Source: MPNP01 sp026709725
GTDB lineage: Bacteria; Pseudomonadota; Alphaproteobacteria; Rhodobacterales; Rhodobacteraceae
Length of the DNA: 64,000 nucleotides
Assembly: GCA_965200805.1 (NCBI GenBank)
Contig: OZ241384.1
Location: 1,612,001 to 1,676,000, forward strand
Direction: 5' to 3'
Shown: one piece after another, positions 18,727 to 27,055 of the stretch
Position numbering within the stretch: position 1 is the first letter of the stretch
How the letters are laid out: each line of letters starts with the position of its first letter
Position numbers and translations under genes: made by a program
The notes under the pieces: generated by a model
Database searches by the model: none
The model's input: the letters and a program-made list of their open reading frames with translations, nothing else
What the model was told of the DNA's origin: nothing

Positions 18727-20007
18727 ATGACTGCGCTCGACGGGATTCGTATTCTTGATTTCACCCATGTCCAGTCGGGGCCGACCTGCACACAGTTGCT
18801 GGCCTGGTTCGGGGCGGATGTGATCAAGGTTGAACGGCCTGGAGTTGGTGATGCGACCCGCAAACAGCTTGTGGATGTTCCGGGTGCCGACAGCCTGTAT
18901 TTTACAATGCTCAACCACAACAAGCGCTCGATCACGCTTGATACCAAATCGGCAACCGGCAGCAGGGTTCTTGAGAAACTCGTCAAGACCTGTGATGTGC
19001 TGGTCGAAAATTTTGCCCCTGGTGCTCTTGATCGCATGGGCTTCGGGTGGGAGCGCATTCAGGGGCTGAATCCACAGATGATCATGGCATCGGTCAAGGG
19101 CTTTGGACCGGGAAAATACGAAGATTGCAAGGTGTATGAGAACGTTGCCCAGTGTGCTGGCGGTTCGGCATCCACGACCGGTTTCCATGATGGGCTGCCT
19201 TTGGTCACCGGGGCCCAGATCGGCGATTCCGGCACGGGCCTGCATCTCGCACTCGGTATTGTCACAGCCCTCTTTCAACGCGAGCGAACGGGACGGGGCC
19301 AACGAATCCTCGCACCGATGCAGGATGGTGTTCTCAATCTCTGTCGGGTCAAGTTGCGGGATCAGCAGCGACTGACCGCCGGCCCCCTGCGTGAGTACTC
19401 CCAGCACGGAAAGGGCATCCCTTTTGGTGAAGCGACTCCGAGGGCAGGCAATGATTCAGGTGGAGGTCAGCCGGGCCGGATCCTGAAGTGCAGGGGATGG
19501 GAAGATGATCCCAATGCCTACACCTATTTTATCTCTCAGGCGGCAGTCTGGGGAAACATCTGTGACCTTATCGGTCGTCCGGAGTGGAAAGAGGATCCGG
19601 ATTATGCCACGCCCGATGCCCGTTTGCCTCGACTCGATGACATCTTCGGGGCCATTGAAGAGTGGACCGTGACCAGGACCAAGTTTGAGGTCATGGAAGA
19701 ATGCAATCCGCTCAATATCCCGGTGGGGCCGATTCTGTCGATGCGCGAGTTGGCCGAGGATGATGGCCTCCGGCAATCGGGAACGATTGTCGAAGTGGAT
19801 CATCCGGAGCGGGGCCCCTATTTGTCGGTTGGCTGCCCGATCAAGATGTCGGAGGGCACTGTTCCTGTCACACGCGCGCCACTCCTTGGTGAACACACAG
19901 GAGAAATCCTGCGTGACGTTCTCGGTTATGATGCTGCTGAACTTGAGGCGATTGTGTCATCCGGAGCTGTGGGGGATGTTGATCTTGGCAGGAGCAATGC
20001 ATCATGA
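18727..20007 (+). CDS. frc: formyl-CoA:oxalate CoA-transferase family (class III CoA-transferase)
   Basis: The 426-residue protein aligns well with oxalate-type Frc. It has LDFTHVQSGPTCTQLLAWFG at the N-terminus, ENFAPGALDRMGFGWE, KVYENVAQCAGGSASTTGF, the catalytic aspartate in GAQIGDSGTG (about D167), and MQDGVLNLCRVKLRDQQR with GGGQPGRILKCRGWE. Frc moves CoA from formyl-CoA to oxalate, giving oxalyl-CoA and formate. With the upstream ThDP enzyme and the downstream formate-THF ligase this gives a coherent oxalate or formyl-CoA route into one-carbon metabolism. The acceptor may differ from oxalate if the ThDP enzyme is a hydroxyacyl-CoA lyase. Confidence 0.86.
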   Translation: MTALDGIRILDFTHVQSGPTCTQLLAWFGADVIKVERPGVGDATRKQLVDVPGADSLYFTMLNHNKRSITLDTKSATGSRVLEKLVKTCDVLVENFAPGALDRMGFGWERIQGLNPQMIMASVKGFGPGKYEDCKVYENVAQCAGGSASTTGFHDGLPLVTGAQIGDSGTGLHLALGIVTALFQRERTGRGQRILAPMQDGVLNLCRVKLRDQQRLTAGPLREYSQHGKGIPFGEATPRAGNDSGGGQPGRILKCRGWEDDPNAYTYFISQAAVWGNICDLIGRPEWKEDPDYATPDARLPRLDDIFGAIEEWTVTRTKFEVMEECNPLNIPVGPILSMRELAEDDGLRQSGTIVEVDHPERGPYLSVGCPIKMSEGTVPVTRAPLLGEHTGEILRDVLGYDAAELEAIVSSGAVGDVDLGRSNAS

Positions 20008-20032
20008 GCACAAAACAGAATGGGAGCGGGCG

Positions 20033-20959
20033 ATGCGCCTGATCATTATGGGCCAGCAGGCATTTGGTCAGTCGGCCCTGGAAAGAATCCTGGCACGGGG
20101 TCGCGATGAAGTCGTCGCTGTCTATTGTGCACCTGATCGTGAAGGCCGCCCGGACGATCCGCTCAAAACTGCGGCGATCGCCGCCGGTCTTCCGGTTTTT
20201 CAGCCAGCCGGCTTCAGGGATGATGCTGTTCTGGCCACAATGCGCTCGCACAATGCCGATCTGATGATCATGGCGTATGTTACGCTTTTTGTCCCGGAGG
20301 CCGCACGCGATATCCCCCGTCTGGGGTCGATCTGTTTTCATCCGTCGCTGCTGCCGCTGCATCGGGGACCGAGTTCCATCAACTGGCCGATCATCAATGG
20401 TGCCGCCAGAACCGGCTTCAGCTGGTTCTACCCGACTGATGGGCTGGATGAGGGCGATATTCTTCTGCAATGGGACTGTGCCATTGATCCTGATGACACG
20501 CTTGGCGACGTGTATTTCAAAAAGATCTATCCGGCGGCCATCGAGTCGCTTGATGAGGTCTGTGATCTCTTCCGCACCGATCAGCCGCCCCGGACAGTCC
20601 AGGACGAAGCCGGGGCCACCTATGAATCATGGTGCCGGGCCGCCGATGCCAAGATCGACTGGAGGCAACCGGTTGCAACAGTCTACAATCTTATTCGAGG
20701 CACCAATCCACAGCCCGGCGCCTGGACAACGTGGCAGGGTGAACGCCTGCAGATCTACGATGCCCGCCCGTCAGCTGGTGAAGGCGAACCCGGTACCGTG
20801 GCATCAATTGCCGCAGAGGCCATCCATGTCCAGGCCACTGGCGGGCGAATCGGGGTCCAGCGGCTCAGACCGGCCGGCAGCGGCAAGGTCAGGGCCGGGG
20901 ACTGGGCGCACATGGCGGGTCTGACCGTGGGATCCCGCTTCGGCGTTGATGGGGACTGA
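20033..20959 (+). CDS. formyltransferase resembling the hydrolase domain of 10-formyl-THF dehydrogenase
   Basis: The 308-residue protein has Formyl_trans_N and Formyl_trans_C domains. It is closer to the N-terminal hydrolase domain of animal ALDH1L1/FDH than to tRNA formyltransferase: IIMGQQAFGQ, CFHPSLLPLHRGPSSINWPI, FYPTDGLDEGDILLQ with the catalytic Asp context, GATYESWCRAADAKIDW and IRGTNPQPGAWT all have FDH counterparts. The aldehyde dehydrogenase half is absent. It lies between frc and the formate-THF ligase, 3 bases before the latter. It may move formyl groups between CoA and tetrahydrofolate or hydrolyse 10-formyl-THF; the sequence does not decide. ATG 20033 follows a GGGAGCGGG site. 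Confidence 0.8.
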   Translation: MRLIIMGQQAFGQSALERILARGRDEVVAVYCAPDREGRPDDPLKTAAIAAGLPVFQPAGFRDDAVLATMRSHNADLMIMAYVTLFVPEAARDIPRLGSICFHPSLLPLHRGPSSINWPIINGAARTGFSWFYPTDGLDEGDILLQWDCAIDPDDTLGDVYFKKIYPAAIESLDEVCDLFRTDQPPRTVQDEAGATYESWCRAADAKIDWRQPVATVYNLIRGTNPQPGAWTTWQGERLQIYDARPSAGEGEPGTVASIAAEAIHVQATGGRIGVQRLRPAGSGKVRAGDWAHMAGLTVGSRFGVDGD

Positions 20960-20962
20960 TTC

Positions 20963-22633
20963 ATGCCGAGCGACATCAGCATAGCCCGGGCGGCCAACAT
21001 GCTGCCGATTCAGGAGGTCGCGGCTCGACTTGGTATCGGTGCAGATCATCTGATTCCGTTCGGTCACGACAAGGCCAAGGTTGCCGCGCGCTATCTGGAT
21101 ACGCTTGACGACCGCGATGATGGCAATCTTGTTCTGGTCACAGCGATCAATCCCACCCCGGCCGGCGAGGGCAAGACCACGACCACGGTCGGGCTTGGCG
21201 ATGGTTTGAACAGGATTGGCAAAAGGACAGCGATCTGTATCCGTGAGGCCTCACTCGGTCCCTGTTTTGGTATGAAGGGCGGAGCTGCGGGCGGTGGCCG
21301 TGCGCAGGTTGTGCCGATGGAGGACATGAATCTCCACTTCACGGGCGATTTTCACGCAATCACAGCTGCCCACAATCTCCTGACCGCGATGATCGACAAC
21401 CATGTCTACTGGGGCAACAGGGAAGGGATCGATATTCGCCGCATCACCTGGCGGCGCGTTCTGGACATGAATGATCGTGCCCTCCGATCGGTCGCCTGCA
21501 GTCTTGGTGGGGTTGCAAACGGCTTCCCGCGTGAGGGGGGCTTTGACATCACCGTGGCCTCCGAAGTGATGGCGGTCCTGTGTCTGGCACGAAATATTGA
21601 CGATCTGCAACAGCGGCTTGGTTCAATGATCGTGGCCTATCGGCGTGATCGTTCGCCGGTTTTCTGTCGTGATCTCAATGCCGACGGTGCCATGGCAGTC
21701 CTGTTGCAGCAGGCCATACAGCCCAACCTTGTCCAGACTCTCGAGAACAATCCGGCTTTCGTGCATGGGGGTCCTTTTGCCAATATTGCCCATGGGTGCA
21801 ATTCCGTCATCGCCACCACCACCGCTCTCAAACTCGCAGACTATGTCGTCACCGAAGCCGGGTTTGGTGCTGACCTTGGGGCTGAGAAGTTCATGAATAT
21901 CAAATGTCGGCATGCCGGTCTCAGACCGCGGGCCGTCGTTATCGTGGCAACAGTCCGGGCCCTGAAAGTGAATGGTGGGGTTGCACTCGCTGATCTTTCT
22001 GAGGAGAATTGCCCGGCGGTGGAAGCAGGCTGTGCCAATCTCGGTCGGCATATTGAGAATATGCGGCAGTTTGGCGTTCCGGCTGTGGTGGCCATCAACC
22101 ACTTCACCACGGATACCGATGCGGAAATCGATGTTGTCAGACAGTATGTCGAAGCCGCGGGAACCCCGGTGTCTGTCTGCAGGCACTGGGCCGATGGGTC
22201 ACGCGGCACTGAGGATCTGGCAGGCAAAGTCGTCGCGCTGGTGGAGTCCGGTCAGGCAGCCTATCGACCGCTCTATCCGGACAGTTTGACCCTTGTGGCG
22301 AAAATCGAGACAATATCCCGGACAATCTATCGCGCCGACAGTGTGGCAATGGATACAAAAATCCGGGCGCAACTTGAGCAATGGGAGGAAGCCGGTTACG
22401 GTTCGCTGCCAATCTGCATGGCCAAGACCCAGTACAGTTTCACAACAGACCCCAATGTCCGCGGCGCGCCGTCGGGTCATACAATCCCGGTTCGGGAGGT
22501 CCGTCTGGCAGCCGGTGCGGGGTTTGTCGTCGTCATCTGCGGCGAAATCATGACAATGCCAGGTCTGCCGCGCGTTCCTGCGGCCGAGTCAATCCACCTT
22601 AATGATGCAGGTGAGATCGAAGGCCTTTTTTGA
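20963..22633 (+). CDS. fhs: formate-tetrahydrofolate ligase
   Basis: The 556-residue enzyme makes 10-formyl-THF from formate, ATP and THF. The P-loop-like INPTPAGEGKTTTTVGL, the RAQVVPMEDMNLHFTGDFHA segment and EAGFGADLGAEKFMNIKC are diagnostic. It is the last gene of the formyl-CoA cluster and would capture formate released by Frc. Its TGA at 22631-22633 directly abuts the convergent stop of the SRAP gene (TGATCA), with no base between them. Confidence 0.96.
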   Translation: MPSDISIARAANMLPIQEVAARLGIGADHLIPFGHDKAKVAARYLDTLDDRDDGNLVLVTAINPTPAGEGKTTTTVGLGDGLNRIGKRTAICIREASLGPCFGMKGGAAGGGRAQVVPMEDMNLHFTGDFHAITAAHNLLTAMIDNHVYWGNREGIDIRRITWRRVLDMNDRALRSVACSLGGVANGFPREGGFDITVASEVMAVLCLARNIDDLQQRLGSMIVAYRRDRSPVFCRDLNADGAMAVLLQQAIQPNLVQTLENNPAFVHGGPFANIAHGCNSVIATTTALKLADYVVTEAGFGADLGAEKFMNIKCRHAGLRPRAVVIVATVRALKVNGGVALADLSEENCPAVEAGCANLGRHIENMRQFGVPAVVAINHFTTDTDAEIDVVRQYVEAAGTPVSVCRHWADGSRGTEDLAGKVVALVESGQAAYRPLYPDSLTLVAKIETISRTIYRADSVAMDTKIRAQLEQWEEAGYGSLPICMAKTQYSFTTDPNVRGAPSGHTIPVREVRLAAGAGFVVVICGEIMTMPGLPRVPAAESIHLNDAGEIEGLF

Positions 22634-23317
22634 TCATTCAGCCTGATTGATCCTGTGAACATCAAGAATTTCAGGCTGATCATTGCGGGGATTGTTGACC
22701 AGATTCGAGATCGGCCGGAATTGAAAACGCGGCGGCCTGGCAACAAGAATCCGATCAACGACACCACGCTGACTGCCGGGATGGAGCCAAGCGGCAAAAT
22801 CCTCCGATCCAATGACGACAGGCTGCCGGTGGTGAATCGCTGCGAGGTCGGCAGTCGCATCCCGGGTGATGACGGTAAAGGTCTCCAGGACCGCATCGCC
22901 ACCTGACCAACGCTCCCAGAGCCCTGCCAGGACTGTCGGAGAGCCAGAATCCTGAACGATATAGTAGGGCTGCCTGCCCGAATCTGTTCGCTGCCACTCA
23001 AACCAGCCATTGACGGGAACAAGACAGCGACGCTGTCGGTATGCTGCACGAAACGAAGGTTTGATCGCAAGTGTCTCGGATCGCGCATTGATCAACCTGG
23101 TTCCGATTGAACGCTGTCTGGACCAGAAGGGAACAAGGCCCCATCGCAGCATTGTTGCGATGCGCTCCCCGCCCGGGCCCAGACGACATACAACAAAATC
23201 CTGGCCTGGCGCACCATTATATCGCCGTTGATCAGAATCCGGGACAGTGGTTTCGGTCAGATCAAGGAGTTCCCGGATCTCCCGTCGCAGCAACACCTGG
23301 CAAAACCGTCCACACAC
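22634..23317 (-). CDS. SRAP family (HMCES/YedK) abasic-site processing protein
   Basis: A 227-residue SRAP protein. Cys2 after the initiator methionine (MCGRF) is the residue that links covalently to abasic sites in single-stranded DNA. NARSETLAIKPSFR carries the conserved Glu, CLVPVNGWFEW is the central motif, and the active-site histidine is in AIHHRQPVV. These proteins shield abasic sites during replication. The 23318-24039 interval downstream of its start holds only the pseudogene described next. Confidence 0.93.
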   Translation of the reverse strand: MCGRFCQVLLRREIRELLDLTETTVPDSDQRRYNGAPGQDFVVCRLGPGGERIATMLRWGLVPFWSRQRSIGTRLINARSETLAIKPSFRAAYRQRRCLVPVNGWFEWQRTDSGRQPYYIVQDSGSPTVLAGLWERWSGGDAVLETFTVITRDATADLAAIHHRQPVVIGSEDFAAWLHPGSQRGVVDRILVARPPRFQFRPISNLVNNPRNDQPEILDVHRINQAE

Positions 23318-23718
23318 AAACTCGACTCTTCTTCTGAACGCATGCCGGGGCTTGGGGACTGAACTCCTCCAATACCCGATAACGGACTGGAGGTATAATA
23401 AACCAGAGTTGCGAAGTTACGATCAAGTTCCGGTCCAGGTCCCAACAAGATCTTCACTGGAAAATGTGTCTTGAGACGAAAGAAGCTCGAAATATTCTGA
23501 AGAACTCCAAAGTCCACTATCCCGCGCCGACACCATCAATGACATCGTCGAAGACCCGACCGGGGCGAGACCCGAAAGCACCGCTCCATGGAACAGCCTG
23601 CAATCATCCGTAGGACAGGGCCGATCCTGTCGCCGGAGTTCAGACACCTGGCAAGTGCACCAAAACGCCGACAATCTCCTTGACTGTGTCCAGACACACC
23701 CGTCCAGTGATGGGGCAT

Positions 23719-23973
23719 TCAGGTTGGCAAGCCGATAAGGATACTGAGTCTTGCAACCGCAAGGCCGATCATTCCGGCGATGGCCAGAACAACCGAGTCT
23801 CGCGCTTGGCCATGTCTTCACGCAACTGGGTCTGATCTGTCCGGAAGCCTTCCAGTGAGGCCGTCAGACTTGCTTCTGTCGTGTTATATTTTGAGCACGC
23901 CGCAACGGCGCTGAATGTCCGGGGCAAGGATTTCATATTCCGCTGTGGTGCGGGGCGTATTTGAAGATTCCAT
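23719..23973 (-). pseudogene. decayed small coiled-coil/membrane protein
   Basis: On the minus strand the pieces ASLTASLEGFRTDQTQLRED, MAKRETRL and, in a further frame, LAIAGMIGLAVARLSILIG reproduce the intact 34665-34943 protein (REDMAKRETRLLLAIAGMIG). At least two frameshifts separate them. An ATG at 23973 could have been the start. Nothing else in 23318-24039 is supportable. Confidence 0.5.
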
Positions 23974-24039
23974 CTGTCTTATATAGGCTGCCACAATTGG
24001 AGGCGTTCCACCCTCTGTCTCGGGCCAAGGAGATTTACG

Positions 24040-24714
24040 GTGCGCAAGTTCTCAGTGAGAAAAAGTGACTTCTCCATTGAGGGATTTTTTGCCGAGCCTG
24101 CTTTCGATCTTCTTTCAGCAAACTCCGATGTGCTTAGTGCCGTTTCGCCAAGCTTGGCAGATTTCTGCCCCATTCGCGGCGCAGATATCAGAATTGACCA
24201 GGATGCAAGCCCTCTGGGAAATGCAAATGTGGTCTTTGAATTGCGTGCGTTGAATGGATTTGCAAGGATTTCGATTGATAGAGCACAGATTGTATTGTTC
24301 AGTCCACACAGACTGAATCAAGACCTGATATCACGCCTGGCAGCCTCATTTCTTGAGGCGGTCAAAGATGCTGCCTCAGCGAAATCATATGGTCACTACA
24401 TTGCCGATCTCACTCTCCACGCGGCACTGGATGACATTACGCCGGAAGATCACACTCGCGAGTTTGTATTACCGTCAGGGAACAATCTTGAGTCTGCTGT
24501 TGGAAATTCCGTCACCTATTACTTCGGAAAGCATGACCGACGCATTCATTCCTCTGTCAGGCTGGATATGTCCGCAGAATTCCCGGATTGTGTTCTGGTT
24601 CATATCGTGATCGGGCTTGATGCAAATGAGATTTCCGCTGCTGATCTGAGCGAGCCGTTCATTGATCACAGCAACGCCCTGTTCAATCTGATCGGACTGG
24701 AGCCAGAATGGTGA
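24040..24714 (+). CDS. hypothetical protein, first gene of retropepsin operon
   Basis: The 224-residue product is not recognised with confidence. It is mixed alpha/beta, without signal peptide, membrane segment or cysteine-rich motif. Its two halves look like beta-rich lobes (FELRALNGFARISIDRAQIV; VLVHIVIGLDANEISAADLS), somewhat reminiscent of the TIGR04255 family; that is only an impression. Its TGA overlaps the next start by seven bases, so it is coupled to the two genes behind it and probably works with them. Confidence 0.7.
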   Translation: MRKFSVRKSDFSIEGFFAEPAFDLLSANSDVLSAVSPSLADFCPIRGADIRIDQDASPLGNANVVFELRALNGFARISIDRAQIVLFSPHRLNQDLISRLAASFLEAVKDAASAKSYGHYIADLTLHAALDDITPEDHTREFVLPSGNNLESAVGNSVTYYFGKHDRRIHSSVRLDMSAEFPDCVLVHIVIGLDANEISAADLSEPFIDHSNALFNLIGLEPEW

Positions 24715-25517
24715 TTCCCGACATTTTTGCCCTTGCAAAGTGCAAACAGCCAATTATGCGAGCCGGTCATAATAGAACGGATTTGTTACAAAGAATTCAT
24801 CAGGCCTCCACGGGACACCCCGATTTCTTCTTCAGGTCGGCAACATCCCCCTCCGCGAGCGGGTTTGGCCTGATCAGAACATCGGATGAATTCAGGTCGG
24901 CATCAAACGATCCTGTTTACCCATCTCAATTCGGGAAGATTTCACGCGATCCGCGCGCTGGGTTTGAGCACGGTCGGCCCTCTGTCCCGAGCAATCATGC
25001 TTATAGGGACGAGCGTGGTTCCTCAGCCTGTCCCGGTTCCGACCCGGTGATTTCGCTCTATCCATATGCACACCAGGCCGCCACCGACCGGGAAACATCC
25101 TGGAAGCGTGAGGTTGACTTCCGGGGCACAGCACTATTGCACAATCAGGCATTGACTCTGATCAAGCATGTCAAGGATTTGCTTCAACAGGAGAAGATTC
25201 ACGATGCACGTCATGCACTCGAATTGGGATCGATTCGTTTCCCCGATAATCATCAAATTGTAAAAATGCTGCGAGCCATATCTCCAGGCCGGGCTTCGAC
25301 AACTGATCATGTATCGTCCGGCTGCAAAAAGGAGATGGCATGGATTAAACAGCATGGCAGCAAGTATCGTGGACAATGGATTGCACTTGATGAGGACCGT
25401 CTTGTTTCGTCTGCTCCCACATTGAAGATCCTGCTCACGGAAATTGTTTCTGAACATGACCAGGGAAACACCCCGCTTGTTCAATATTTGCTTCCTGAGC
25501 CAGATTTGGCATGCTGA
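24708..25517 (+). CDS. protein with TPR-like hairpin and DUF5678-like C-terminal domain
   Basis: 269 residues in three parts. Residues 1-130 are low-conservation and polar, with a repeated FRSA motif (42-45 and 62-65). Residues about 140-192 form a TPR-like helical pair (LIKHVKDLLQQEKIHDARHA ... NHQIVKMLRAI). Residues about 209-262 (AWIKQHGSKYRGQWIALDED ... LLTEIVSEH) match the short DUF5678 domain, which is often encoded just before retropepsin-like proteases. It overlaps both neighbours by seven bases in the same ATG-n-TGA arrangement. Its role as adaptor or substrate of the protease is an inference from order only. Confidence 0.7.
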   Translation: MVIPDIFALAKCKQPIMRAGHNRTDLLQRIHQASTGHPDFFFRSATSPSASGFGLIRTSDEFRSASNDPVYPSQFGKISRDPRAGFEHGRPSVPSNHAYRDERGSSACPGSDPVISLYPYAHQAATDRETSWKREVDFRGTALLHNQALTLIKHVKDLLQQEKIHDARHALELGSIRFPDNHQIVKMLRAISPGRASTTDHVSSGCKKEMAWIKQHGSKYRGQWIALDEDRLVSSAPTLKILLTEIVSEHDQGNTPLVQYLLPEPDLAC

Positions 25518-25954
25518 GACTGGAGAGCGGGCCTTTTGCTCCCGGCTCTGCCGAATATTACGATGAAGACCCGTCATTCGAAAAATCCGGTCTTTCATAC
25601 ATACATGTTGAGATTGTCATTAAGGGCCAGATTGAAATCAGGACTGTTGCACGATTGGATACAGCCGCACCCTGGGTTGTCCTGAATTCTGAAATCAGTG
25701 AAAATCTGGGTCTTGGCACGAATGGTGAAAGAGTGAAGCTTCATACAATCGCAGGCGAAATGGAAGGTACGCTGGAAAGATGTCCAATCATGTTCACTGC
25801 AAAAATGGGTCAATCGCTGGAAGTTGAGGCAACAATATTTGTTTGCGATCATTGGATAAGAGGGAATTTGCTGGGCTATGCTGGGCTGCTGGAAAGGATC
25901 CGGTTCGCCATTGACCCGTCATCCCGACAATTCCACTTTGGACCTGTTCCCTGA
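25511..25954 (+). CDS. retropepsin-like aspartic protease
   Basis: A 147-residue single-domain aspartic protease of the retropepsin fold. The catalytic aspartate is D50 in ARLDTAAPWVVL (DTA in place of the viral DTG), the flap region follows (TIAGEMEGTLERCPI), and the second hydrophobic-hydrophobic-Gly motif is GNLLGYAGLLERIRFAIDP. Like retroviral proteases, one copy supplies half of the active site, so it should act as a dimer. There is no signal peptide, so it is probably cytoplasmic. It is the last gene of a three-gene overlapping operon. Confidence 0.82.
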   Translation: MLRLESGPFAPGSAEYYDEDPSFEKSGLSYIHVEIVIKGQIEIRTVARLDTAAPWVVLNSEISENLGLGTNGERVKLHTIAGEMEGTLERCPIMFTAKMGQSLEVEATIFVCDHWIRGNLLGYAGLLERIRFAIDPSSRQFHFGPVP

Positions 25955-25990
25955 ACAGCCTTCAATGATCGGCGAGATTCGGAATTCGGT

Positions 25991-27004
25991 TCAGTGCCGG
26001 GGTTGTTTGAGATGCTGTTGAAAGAGTGTGCCGTTGAGGTAGCGTGTGGCAATCTCAGCGGATCGGGCAGAAAAATGCGGGGCAAGTTTTTTTGGCTCGG
26101 ATGATCCGGACCGGCTGCCAACCCAGGCGAGGAGTGCCAGCCGTCTCATCATGACCAGTGCAGGCGTGATGGTGGCATGATCAGGAGGGAGAGGCCGTAT
26201 TTTCTGATAACCCTGCGACCAGGCGTGCCAGAGGGCGTTCAGGTCAGGGCGGCTTTCGATAAATGAGACCGCAGCTGCAAAATCGGCAAGGAACCAGCCA
26301 AAGCCGCAGTCATCAAAGTCAATCAGCGTACTGGTGTCCCCGTGCATGATGATATTGGCAAGACGCATGTCCGCATGGATCAATCCATAGCGGTCCGCCT
26401 GCATCCCATAGCGGTCCAGGCGGGTGCGGACTGACTGTTCAGCCTGGTTGAGGACACGCCGCAGGTCAGGTGTCATATTCGGGGCCAATCGCCAGTCACC
26501 CCAGACGCCGCCGCGATCAAGGATACGTTTGATGTTCCAATGGGGACGTATGAAATCGGTTGGTGGATGCCATTGGGATGCATGGTCATGCAGGCGGGCA
26601 GCCAGTGCGCCAAGCATGGAAAAAAGGGTGGTCAGATCACCTGTTTCGTCGGGATGGTGACCTGTGCAGTGTTTGAACATCACCATACACAGACATGCAG
26701 CCGAACCGGACCGCCGCATGATTTGGAGATCGTGGCCATTGCACCCCGGCAATATCGCCGGCGTCCTCACGATACCCTCAGCCCTGAGCGCCCTGATCCA
26801 GGCAAGTTCGCTGCGGATTGCTGCGGGTGACTGGTAGCCGGGGCGATGGATTCGCAGGACAGATTTGAAGGAGCCGGCGCCCCTGACCAGTATTGTGACA
26901 TTTTCCGCGATGTTGAGAATTGAGCAGGTTGCGGGCTGCGGGATTTCCCAAAGATGGAGATGAGTCCGGGCAGTCGTCACAGCTGAATTCTGCGATGACC
27001 TCAC
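25991..27004 (-). CDS. aminoglycoside phosphotransferase-fold kinase
   Basis: 337 residues with the APH/choline kinase-type core: the catalytic loop GLIHADMRLANIIMHG and metal motif LIDFDDCGFGWFLADFA. The organisation, with 'IRSELAWIRALRAEGI' near the N-terminus, resembles the homoserine kinase type II/SrkA branch rather than antibiotic-resistance enzymes. It lies 51 bases downstream of metG on the same strand. The substrate cannot be told. Confidence 0.85.
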   Translation of the reverse strand: MRSSQNSAVTTARTHLHLWEIPQPATCSILNIAENVTILVRGAGSFKSVLRIHRPGYQSPAAIRSELAWIRALRAEGIVRTPAILPGCNGHDLQIMRRSGSAACLCMVMFKHCTGHHPDETGDLTTLFSMLGALAARLHDHASQWHPPTDFIRPHWNIKRILDRGGVWGDWRLAPNMTPDLRRVLNQAEQSVRTRLDRYGMQADRYGLIHADMRLANIIMHGDTSTLIDFDDCGFGWFLADFAAAVSFIESRPDLNALWHAWSQGYQKIRPLPPDHATITPALVMMRRLALLAWVGSRSGSSEPKKLAPHFSARSAEIATRYLNGTLFQQHLKQPRH

Positions 27005-27055
27005 CAGGGAGACCCCAGCATCAATGGGCAGCGACCCTCCCTGATGTCCTGAGAC

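Noticed and set aside
18043..19407. 454-codon minus-strand frame opposite the ThDP enzyme and frc
   Set aside because: The plus strand encodes two clear enzymes here; the reverse frame has no motif or ribosome site.
19685..20032. N-terminal extension of the formyltransferase
   Set aside because: This part overlaps frc in another frame and is not conserved; FDH-type similarity starts at ATG 20033.
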